A stretch of 64,000 nucleotides of DNA from Lutjanus erythropterus (taxonomy: Eukaryota; Chordata; Actinopteri; Lutjaniformes; Lutjanidae), in NCBI GenBank assembly GCA_020091685.1, contig CM034603.1:10832683-10896682 (forward strand), read 5' to 3'. The translations under genes and the position numbers were made by a program. Below, piece by piece: positions 13,801 to 57,815 of the stretch. Within the stretch, counting starts at the first letter, position 1; each line of letters starts with the position of its first letter. Under the pieces are notes generated by a model that searched no databases, had not been told where the DNA came from, and saw nothing but the letters and a program-made list of their open reading frames with translations.

Positions 13801-15937
13801 CACACAGCTACAATCTTAACACTGCAGCACATCAAGTTGTCAGCAGACACAAGAAGTCTTAGTGATGTTGGCAATGACAAGTAAGTCATGTTAAGGGGCA
13901 GTGAGATGATTGAAGAGAAACCCACAAACCTCAACTTGCTTTGCCCATTTTGATCTTTGAGTACAGTGTGTATTTTTAACAGCCTGCAGTCAGAACATCA
14001 AACAAGTGCTTCTTGAGCGTGAGAAACAGGACAAAGCAACAAGTAAATATGGTGTTATGTTTTGTGTGTGCTGTTTTCTTCTCTGATAAAAACGGTCATT
14101 GCATCGTCAAGGATATTCGGTTTTTGTCTGTTTTTATCATTGAATGAAATTGATCAGACACATTTCCCATCATTCCCAGTGAACTTTTTGTCCTGTTTTG
14201 AAAGTTACACCAGTGTTACAGCGTCCACAGTGCAGTAACAGCTTGGTGTGTACTGCCCTCTGCTGGCTCTTCTGTGTATGACAAATACAAACAGCAAAGG
14301 CACAGTGTTTCAATTTAAACAGGCGTCCACCAATTTTATACACCGAGTTCAGTTTTCTCATCACTACTGAGTTGAATTATGGGAAGTGTAGGATGCGGCG
14401 TTTCTGAAGCTGGACCCTAGAGACACAATATCCCTAAACATCACTCTTCTCTCTGCCTGTCCTCTTTTCCCAGCATCCTCGGATCCAGAAAGAGTCGCAC
14501 TACATCAAGTTCCTGTGCTGTGAAGATGAACACACACTGCTGCTTTGGGCAAACTCCATCAGAATAGCCAAGGTCAGATTTAATCTGATTTCTGTAACAC
14601 AAATCACTTCAACGTCAAGCTAAAGTAGATATCTAATCTAATTTAGCCTCCGATTTGTGAATTTATTTGACAAAAATAGTAAATATAAACATTTCACCAC
14701 TGATAGAGTCATGCGGGTGTGTGTGTTCTCTCTGTGTGTTCAGTATGGGACTCTTCTGTATCAGAACTACCAGGCTGCAGTGAAGAAAACCTCCACTTTG
14801 CAAACTCTGCATGTTGCTGCACACAAAAGTAAGTCTACACATTGGAACAGGGTCTGTAAGAAATAGCATCTAATATTAAATAACATTTAATATTGATCAT
14901 CTGAAAGTTGTAATACATATGACAGTCAAACCAGACACAAAATCCATAATAAATGTGCAATATGAATAATTTGGGAACATATAAGTTGCTATATATGACA
15001 GTAAATCCACAACACTATTCTTAGTAGATACAAACAATATCACTTTGTATAAAAACCTCACACATGTAAAATGTCTCATATATAAAGGTTATGGGAAAAT
15101 CTTACTTCTTCTTAAGTTCTTACTTCTTCTTTTCCATATGAGTAAAATTTGACTCATGAGTGACTTTTACTTTTGTAAAGTAGGAGTTTAACACATTGCA
15201 TGAAGAAGTTACAGTAAAAAAGCAAAAAAAAAAAAGCAAAACGTGTTTCTTATAAGTGCAGACTGCATCATCTCCACCCAAAATGCCCTCCTCCAATCAC
15301 TGAACCAGCTAACAGCGGGCCTCCAAAGGCGGTATTCATAAATTTCATAAAAATCTTAAATGAGTTGAATGAAATAGCAACAAGTTGAAGTTAGAATTAT
15401 CTGTGGAGAAAGTCTGACATATTTGTAAGTTCAAATAAAACATTAGTTTCTGATAATGCCCTGCCCTCAGTCAACCAGGCCTCTCTGTACATCCATGACA
15501 CAGGCAGCGAGCAGAGGAGAGGAACAGAGACGGTGACGTAACCTGGCCGTTTTTATAGAGTCCTAATCTCACACCCTGCACGCCACCGCCCAAAAGCTAA
15601 CGCCCAGAAACATTTAGAACTCAGCAAAATAAGGAAATACAGGCAGAGGGCAGGGAGATACAGACACCACCACAGACTTCTAAAGGGTTCAGAAAAATCC
15701 TGCATAGTAAACCTGTAAGACCAGAATGTTACTTTTGTACATACTGGTCCAGGTCAGAATACTGCTGGTAGGAGTTAACCTACTGCACATTTAAACCCTA
15801 CAAGCCACATTTCTGGGTTTAATTCTCATTTGATTGTCTTTACAGACACATCCACCAATCGTGTTGAAGACTATCCACACGAGCTGCCACCTGACTTCAT
15901 CCCTCCTCCTCCTCCGTCTGGACAGACACAAGTTTGA
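1833..15937 (+). CDS. apbb1ip: RIAM / Apbb1ip, Rap1-GTP-interacting adaptor (12 coding exons, short C-terminus)
   Basis: Coding exons: 1833-1892, 5697-5772, 6699-6883, 6956-7027, 7106-7265, 7372-7493, 7600-7674, 9286-9429, 12424-12534, 14474-14572, 14744-14828, 15846-15937. They total 1281 nt (426 aa plus stop) with phase kept at every GT-AG junction. Order in the protein: talin-binding helix (residues about 3-20, MFSTLLGEMD), linker, coiled helix (TKADKIKLALEKLKEAK), Ras-association domain (about 132-222), PH domain (about 258-372, YLKEDGKKVWKARYFVLR), short tail. In known RIAM proteins these parts bind talin, Rap1-GTP and phosphoinositides at the plasma membrane to activate integrins. Mammalian RIAM is about 666 aa. 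The long Ena/VASP- and profilin-binding proline-rich tail is reduced here to one PPPPP run, and the proline run before the RA domain is also missing. The first exon opens exactly at the ATG, so a 5' UTR exon should lie upstream; a few more N-terminal residues there cannot be excluded. Lamellipodin (raph1) was considered, but the N-terminus and neighbours fit RIAM. Confidence 0.93.
1912..2790. repeat. Teleost dispersed repeat interrupted by a nested element
   Basis: About 1912-2185 resembles a repeat seen widely in fish introns (GAGGCTGATGGGAATGTCAT, then GGGATCACTAAAATCATTAC). Text of the same repeat style (AGATATTTCAATCAAAACCA) resumes at about 2700. The interval between is a separate terminal-inverted-repeat element. 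Identification is from memory of such repeats, not a search. Confidence 0.45.
2186..2658. mobile_element. Small DNA transposon (MITE) with 15-bp inverted ends
   Basis: The ends AAGGCTCATTTATGC and GCATTTATGAGCCTT are perfect inverse complements bounding 473 bp with no transposase coding. It sits inside another repeat. The superfamily cannot be decided from the ends alone. Confidence 0.75.
5697..5772 (+). CDS. apbb1ip: apbb1ip coding exon 2
   Basis: Codes residues 21-46, ending SIGFTDLN, a stretch conserved in RIAM (SVGFKDLN in mammals). Acceptor TTGCAG, donor GTGAGT, leaves phase 1. Confidence 0.88.
5773..6698. other. apbb1ip intron 2
   Basis: Non-coding; short reverse-strand open frames look like chance. 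No repeat was recognised with confidence. Confidence 0.5.
6699..6883 (+). CDS. apbb1ip: apbb1ip coding exon 3 (linker)
   Basis: Codes residues 46-107: ESLNELEENDLDALVAAL, then a Ser/Thr/Pro-rich low-complexity linker. Mammalian RIAM has polyproline runs in this linker; none is seen here. Acceptor CTCCTCAG, donor GTAAAA. Confidence 0.85.
6956..7027 (+). CDS. apbb1ip: apbb1ip coding exon 4 (helix before RA domain)
   Basis: Codes residues 108-131, with a charged helix (KADKIKLALEKLKEAKVRK) nearly identical to mammalian RIAM. Acceptor TTTCAG, donor GTAAAT, phase 0 on both sides. Confidence 0.9.
7106..7265 (+). CDS. apbb1ip: apbb1ip coding exon 5 (Ras-association domain, first half)
   Basis: Codes residues 132-185: LIVKVLMNDGGSKTLMVDER and KLFEKTHCDC, the start of the ubiquitin-like Rap1-binding RA fold. 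Acceptor CTTAG, donor GTAAGA. Confidence 0.92.
7372..7493 (+). CDS. apbb1ip: apbb1ip coding exon 6 (RA domain, second half)
   Basis: Codes residues 185-225: ERGFEDHEYLVEPLSAW and TENKIYFVSRPQKY, matching the end of the RIAM RA domain (FEDHENVVEVLSDW in mammals). Acceptor TTTCAG, donor GTGAGT. Confidence 0.92.
7600..7674 (+). CDS. apbb1ip: apbb1ip coding exon 7 (RA-PH linker)
   Basis: Codes residues 226-250, a lysine-rich linker (LFYMWKKKKECLSG) between the RA and PH domains. Acceptor GTGAAG, donor GTCAGT, phase 0. Confidence 0.85.
7675..9285. other. apbb1ip intron 7 (contains LINE fossil)
   Basis: Non-coding intron with a degraded reverse-strand LINE reverse transcriptase at about 8215-8770. 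The remainder is AT-rich without recognised features. Confidence 0.6.
8215..8770 (-). pseudogene. Fossil LINE reverse transcriptase fragment
   Basis: Reverse-strand translation, with frame changes, gives WFSTKFKYRSFLVSIHN, then VPQGSIPGPLLF, then TYADDRQLYISLHPNN (YADD catalytic box at 8523-8534), then NLGIILDADRNLK. This is the order of motifs in L2/Rex-type non-LTR reverse transcriptases. Several stops and at least one frameshift between the VPQGS and YADD blocks show it is dead. It is inserted antisense in apbb1ip intron 7. Confidence 0.85.
9286..9429 (+). CDS. apbb1ip: apbb1ip coding exon 8 (PH domain start)
   Basis: Codes residues 251-298: ALIVPDLEGTLYLKEDGKK and RYFVLRASGIYYVPKGKTK, the first strands of the PH domain, almost the same as mammalian RIAM. 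Acceptor CCTGCAG, donor GTTTGA (weak). Confidence 0.93.
9430..12423. other. apbb1ip intron 8
   Basis: Contains two arms of a common fish repeat in opposite orientation (about 9950-10067 and 10858-11040) and otherwise AT-rich intron. A 168-codon reverse open frame at 11618-12124 has no recognisable domain and crosses simple intronic sequence, so I do not call it. Confidence 0.55.
9950..11040. repeat. Inverted pair of a fish dispersed repeat
   Basis: The left arm (GTTAGCTTAGCATAAAGCCC, GAAACAG) is the diverged inverse complement of the right arm (CTGTTTCCTGTCTTTGTGC TAAGCTAACCAGC). The arms are about 0.8 kb apart. A third copy with both arms lies in abi1 intron 1 (47985-48400). Confidence 0.6.
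12424..12534 (+). CDS. apbb1ip: apbb1ip coding exon 9 (PH domain)
   Basis: Codes residues 299-335: DLACFVRFEKVNIYTTIDY and KYRAPTNFCFILK, central PH strands. Acceptor CCTGCAG, donor GTGAGC. Confidence 0.93.
12535..14473. other. apbb1ip intron 9
   Basis: Contains a (CTG)8 run at 13083-13106, a palindromic AT-rich MITE at 13274-13534 and a degenerate GGTTAG-rich stretch at about 13612-13665. No exon was found. Confidence 0.6.
13274..13534. mobile_element. Palindromic AT-rich MITE (GGCTGCAAC-ended family), copy 1
   Basis: Begins GAGGCTGCAACTAATGATTA, carries the family core TATAAAATGTCAGAAAATAG and AAATATTCACATTTGAGAAG, and ends with an inverse CAATTAATCATCAGAATAAT. The same family recurs at 27510, 27860, 43551, 49508, 50471 and 61448. 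Confidence 0.7.
14474..14572 (+). CDS. apbb1ip: apbb1ip coding exon 10 (PH domain end)
   Basis: Codes residues 336-368: HPRIQKESHYIKFLCCEDE then the C-terminal PH helix (LLLWANSIRIAK). Acceptor TTCCCAG, donor GTCAGA. Confidence 0.92.
14744..14828 (+). CDS. apbb1ip: apbb1ip coding exon 11
   Basis: Codes residues 369-397, starting YGTLLYQNYQAAV (YGKTLYDNYQRAV in mammals). Acceptor TGTTCAG, donor GTAAGT; leaves phase 1. Confidence 0.9.
14829..15845. other. apbb1ip intron 11
   Basis: Searched for proline-rich coding that would extend RIAM; none seen. AT-rich to mixed sequence with no confidently named repeat. Confidence 0.55.
15846..15937 (+). CDS. apbb1ip: apbb1ip last coding exon (short proline tail)
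   Basis: Codes residues 397-426, ending ELPPDFIPPPPPSGQTQV and stop TGA. PPDFIPPPPPS resembles one unit of the mammalian proline-rich tail (PPDFVPPPPPS), so this looks like the remnant or an early-stop form of that region. Acceptor TTTACAG. A longer isoform could use an unseen splice. Confidence 0.78.
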
Positions 15938-16255
15938 GACATATTTTGGCTCCTTATCAGGTTGGGCTTCATCTACCCTGTATTTCTGCAGATTGAGCCT
16001 CCCTTCTGCACACACGGTGGGACAAATGTCTAACCCTGAGCCAATGATATGATGTTTCAATGATGCACTCACATGTAGTAGTGATGATGCATAAGAGCAT
16101 ATCTTAAAGGCTTTTATTTATTTTTAGATGTGTAATGATATTTATTTGTGTTTTGTTCTGGGCAAAATGTCTGCAGCTTACAAATTCTTCACACCCGTTT
16201 CAACAGCTTTATGACACACAAAACACACACACCTGTTCATTGTTTCAATGAGCTG

Positions 16256-16261
16256 TTTATT
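16256..16261 (-). promoter_or_regulatory. Candidate abi1 poly(A) signal
   Basis: The reverse strand reads AATAAA, followed about 25-45 nt downstream by GGTGTGTGTGTTTTGTGTGT, a GU-rich element typical of a cleavage site. It would give abi1 a 3' UTR of about 3.4 kb. A closer AATAAA lies in the MITE near 17898, so use is uncertain. Confidence 0.6.
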
Positions 16262-16807
16262 ACAAAAAGACTGTACATAAATTTCAATGAACACATCCTA
16301 TGTACAAACTGAGAGGAGAAGACAAATATTGGATTCTGTTCCCATGAACACTTAAGTTACTGATTTTTTCCCCCCCAACGTTTCATCATTAAGAAAACAC
16401 ACATCAAAGAAAGGCGCCTTGACCTGTGATGCCCTGAAATGCTAGACGTTAAGTGGTAAACATTACAAAGTTCTGCACGTCAGTGGTTGTCTCATGATTT
16501 CTCTATGAAAAAAGTATAAATTAATCCTTTACATACAAACTGCGAGCGAGCCTTCCTCAGCAGTCTCTGACACAGAAAACAAGTTGAATGCAAAGCTAGA
16601 AATACGTTAGGTAGAAAAAGTTATTTTCTCACAAAAAATTACCTCATGATGGAAAAAATACAATCAAGAATGGGATGTAGTGGCAGATCGTTCACTGTAA
16701 TGACGTACAGATACTTTCATGCACAGAGCTGAATGAATACTGTTCATTAGACCGAGCCTCTGTTTGTTTGAAAACGTTACAGCTGGATTAAATTCCCTCC
16801 ATTTCAA

Positions 16808-16813
16808 AATAAA
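16808..16813 (+). promoter_or_regulatory. Candidate apbb1ip poly(A) signal
   Basis: First clear AATAAA on the + strand after the apbb1ip stop, with an ATTAAA about 20 nt before it and TG-rich sequence (GTTTGTTTATGTGGCTTGTT) downstream. If used, the apbb1ip 3' UTR would run past the predicted abi1 end and overlap it by about 0.6 kb. Confidence 0.45.
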
Positions 16814-17242
16814 AGTTCACCTTCCATGTCTGTTATTCCCCATGTACATATGATTATGTTTGTTTATGTGGCTTGTTACAAACATGGATGATGAGGTTAA
16901 CAGTAGTTTCAATGATATCTGACAGTGGGTTTTACTGGCACCGACAATCACTTCATAAGAGCAGGCATCTTATTTTGCAAAAGTAGAAGAAATCAGCACA
17001 GAAGTCAGCAGTTTTTAAGACCTCGGGACTGCAATTCATTCCCCCACTGCAGTTAGCAGGTGTCATTCATATGTAGCACAAACTTTTTATCTGTGTTTTA
17101 TCTGTATCTGTGTGTAGATAGACAAAAGCATACTGTAAAGGCAGACTGAATCTAGCTTTAGTACATTACTGCTGAGTCGCCTACATTCACTAACAAGAGG
17201 TGATTGAAGACGATTACAATCAAATCTGATGGATGTACAACT

Positions 17243-18102
17243 AGGGGTGTAAATCACAGGTTTCATCATGATAAGATATTATATTGATTCTTTGGACAAC
17301 GATACAATATTTGGTAATATCATTAAGTTTGTCATGATAAGATTTTGATTAAATTCAGGCACCTGTGATTGATGTGAGACAGTATTTTGCCCATGTAACA
17401 CAGAAGAAGCAGCGACCCTTTTCTTTTCTGCTTTTGGCTGTAAAAGAAAAAACTAAACATAAATAATTGTGAATAATTATAAGTGATTAAGTTTGCTTTG
17501 AATTTACTCCACTAACATACATAAAATATGGCTTAACAATAAAAACAATTAATGATATACGAACAATCAAGATTCAACAACTGCCCACTTGCCCAGGGCA
17601 AGTAAAAGGATATGCTGGGCAAGTAAATCTAGAAACTCACTTGGCTGGTAGACTATTCAGATATTCAATTAATCATTTAAGTTGTTTTTCAGGCAAAAAT
17701 GACTGGAAATGCTGTTTTCAGCCTCTAAAATATGGAGATTTCCCGCTTGTCCTTGTGTATTATCATATTAAACTGAATATCTTTGGGTTTTAGATAAAAC
17801 AAAACATTTAAAGACATCAGTTTGAAAAACTTTTCACCATTTTCTGAGGTGATACAGATGTTGCAGCCCTATAAAAACATGACAATTAACTCTGGCTTTT
17901 ATTGTTATTTGACAAACAATTTTAAATTTAAAAAAATGTGTGCAGGGATAAATAAAAGTTGACTTTTAGGCAAGCAGAAGTGTTCTGGGAATTTCAAAAT
18001 GAAGGCGCTCCTTAAAGATGATGATATGGGTAAATGTTTAATATTGTATCGTTTATCACTGAATCGATATATTGATCCAGATCGATGGATCGGTACACCC
18101 CT
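17243..18102. mobile_element. hAT-like MITE (AGGGGTGTA ends), copy 1, with nested repeat
   Basis: Begins AGGGGTGTAAATCACAGG and ends GATCGATGGATCGGTACACCCCT, an inverted terminus rich in ATCGAT. About 17640-17872 resembles the other palindromic MITE family (ends GTTGCAGCCCT) and appears nested in it. A shorter relative is at 52217-52583. Confidence 0.65.
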
Positions 18103-19660
18103 AATGTTCACCCTCTGGAACAAAGTAATGAGACTAACAATCCCTTGTTACATCACTGCAGTATATTGAGTGGTCTAGTTTTGAGGTTGTTTGGGTTGGT
18201 GATTATGGTTTTTGAGCACCAGTGTAAAGCACCACACACCAGCAACCACTGAAAGAACAGACGACGACGAGAGTAAAAGTTAGTCGGTACTTCTGGATTG
18301 TGTAAAAAAAAAAAAAAAAATCAAAGCAGTGACGGTAATCATGAATCATCACAGTTGTTGACAACTAATCAGTGCAGCTATTCCAACACAATGGAAACAA
18401 AAACGACATGAACACATACGGGTTAGTCCTTCCTCTGCTTCACATCTGGAAGCAGCTCTGCTACAGTAGCTGGACAGCATCACCAAATATAGTGATCGAA
18501 ACGATAAAGTCGTGACTGAACATAGAAAAATAAATGTTTGTACACGGCCACCTTGCCTGAAAGTTAAAATGGCACTGTGAGCGATGAATAAAATTAATAT
18601 TCAAGTAAAAATAAAACAAATAAAATGTTCAAAAACGAGTCTTGGCATCACCTCCACTGACGCTGATGGAAACTCACAGGTGAAACACACAAACTGACGA
18701 AAAGTACTGTACTGGCAGCTTCTCACGTTACAGTTTATATACAAGTTAGAGAACGGAAAGTAAACTCCACCAGAAAGAAGAAACTGTTGTCTTTTTTTTT
18801 TTTTTTTTTTTGTAATGCATTCTATACACTCGGCTCACCCTTGTTTAACAGCATCCCCACCGACACAGAGCATAGTAAATACACAACTCCAGGTTGCTTT
18901 TGTTCCCTCGTAAAACATCTTGTGATTTGGACATCGACGGTTGAACATTCAGTCGTGTCCTAATGCACTTGTTGATGTTTGTTTGTCCTTTTTTTTTGTT
19001 TTTGATAAGGTAAGATGGATGTTTTTAAAAGGAGGGAAGGGTTGGTCTGCTGGTCTACAGTGCAAATAAAGGGGCAGGAGTGTCTGTGCAGCATTTTATC
19101 GTAAGAGTGCTGCTCTGCCTCGTCTATTCAGTAATACTTCACTGTCTAGATCTACTGCATATTACTGAGAATACTGGAAATATTGGCTGCACATACACAA
19201 ATTTACACTAAATCTAGACCTACGTAGCATTCTTTAAACTATCCTGATTGTATGTAATTTCTTGTGAGGCAAAATGTGACGGTAAAGTTTGAAAAGTGCT
19301 ACCAAGTAGCAAAAAAGGCCTTAATCTCCTCCCGTTCGTCCACAGTGTAAACTAACAGACCCACGGTCTTCCAAAGCTTCAGCACCTTCCTTCTTTGTGC
19401 GAAGATTCTTTTTCTTTTTTCTTTTCTTTTTTTTGTTTTTTTTTTTTGTTTTAGAGCACAACAAAACCGTGCAAGCACAAGCCCCCCAAAAAGAAAAACC
19501 ATTTCGTAAATTCACCATGGCACTTCATTCAAAATGGGAGCTCTATGAACTGCAATCTCTGGACTGCATACGTCTGTACATGTTCACGGTTTTTTTTTTA
19601 CCTCTGGTTCAAAACTGCAGTGCTGTTTTGGGTGTGTTTTTTTTTTCTTCTTCTTTCTTC

Positions 19661-56690
<37,030 letters not shown>

Positions 56691-56763
56691 ATATAAATGT
56701 AAGTTGATTGTAATAGTAGAATAAAATAAAATAGCATTTATAAGATGCTAAAAAATAGGGTTT

Positions 56764-56764
56764 C

Positions 56765-56799
<35 letters not shown>
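56764..56799. repeat. (ATT)n microsatellite between abi1 and acbd5
   Basis: About 12 ATT units in the head-to-head intergenic space. Confidence 0.95.
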
Positions 56800-57174
56800 G
56801 CTTTATCTTCTATATCCATGTGGGAATCTCATGTACATATTATGCATCATATTTTTTCTTCCTTTTAAAATCTTTTTCCTCCTACTGCACAAAAATACAC
56901 AAAAAAATGCTTCGATTGAAAAATGAAAGAAGAAGGCACAGAAGCACATATTTGTCAAGGTGAGGGCACAATTTATAGTTACAATAATTAACGTGAACAT
57001 TGTCATTAGATTTGTCACCTTAACAGCAATCATTAGGCTATAATATACTATATATACTTGATTGCACAGTCTAAATGACATATCGACACAATAGATGTAC
57101 AAGTCCTGTTAATGATAATAACAGAAAGTTAGTTACCTTCAGAAATACTTTAAAAAGGAACACTCACTAACCAC

Positions 57175-57306
57175 ACTACATTTCCCATACATCACCGCGG
57201 TTTAAATACCCGCTGAGATGGGCTTGTGGGATATGAAGGAGGAAAGGTTGAGTCGTAAGCCACTGTCTACCGCGGTTTTATTCAACAAAAACTACATTTC
57301 CCACAT
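57175..57306 (+). promoter_or_regulatory. Paired ZNF143/Staf-like sites before acbd5
   Basis: ACTACATTTCCCATAC (57175-57190) and ACTACATTTCCCACAT (57291-57306) fit the ACTACAATTCCCAGCAT-type motif of ZNF143, common at housekeeping and bidirectional promoters. Each is close to an ACCGCGGTTT box. Confidence 0.55.
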
Positions 57307-57733
57307 ATGTCTAATCATCGAACGTTGACTGTTTGGCTCATCCTTGACCGGAGTCGAGATTGGCTTTCTGCTGCATATTGCACACAGACACCGGGCTAAT
57401 GAAATAATTATTGCACCGGCGAATGTGAATTTACGGTGAGTTTTTAGAATATGAGTCATAGAACAGACCAGTTTTGTTAAAGAATATAATCTGTCGGCAC
57501 TAAAGCGACAAGAGCTTATTAAAATAGATCAATTCTATCCAAAAAAAAAATCTCAGTCTGTATCAGTCTGTATCCTCAGATGAGAAAGGTGGCAATGAGC
57601 TGCAGTGGTGAAAAAAAAATGTATTCCCTCGTTGAACACTTTCTGAACAGCCTCGATTTTTCCATTAACTGTTTAATATTCTTGTTGAAGATGTGAGGAC
57701 TCATTGCTGTCATCCTTGTTGGGAGTCAGCAGC

Positions 57734-57815
57734 ATGGCGCAGGAGCAGGACAAACACAGCCTGGAGGCGAAATTTGCTGCTGCAGTTAAAGTGATCCGGG
57801 GTTTGCCCGAAGAAG
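57734..57815 (+). CDS. acbd5: acbd5 coding exon 1
   Basis: Codes residues 1-28, [20 protein letters not shown] and IRGLPEE, the first ACB helix. Donor GTGGGA. Confidence 0.92.

Larger units (their letters stand above)
15938..19660. other. Tail-to-tail 3' UTR zone of apbb1ip (+) and abi1 (-)
   Basis: No coding exon lies between the two stop codons (TGA at 15935-15937 and, on the reverse strand, TAA at 19661-19663). The space holds candidate poly(A) signals for both genes, a hAT-like MITE at 17243-18102, an A17 run (18304-18320), a T20 run (18792-18811) and T-rich tracts near 19405-19450 and 19630-19660. The abi1 3' UTR may be about 3.4 kb. Confidence 0.6.
56691..57733. other. abi1-acbd5 intergenic space and acbd5 5' UTR
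   Basis: Holds the ATT microsatellite, AT-rich spacer, two ZNF143-like sites (57175, 57291), duplicated ACCGCGGTTT boxes (about 57195 and 57270) and a good splice donor TTTACG|GTGAGT at 57435/57436, probably ending a non-coding acbd5 exon. Confidence 0.5.
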
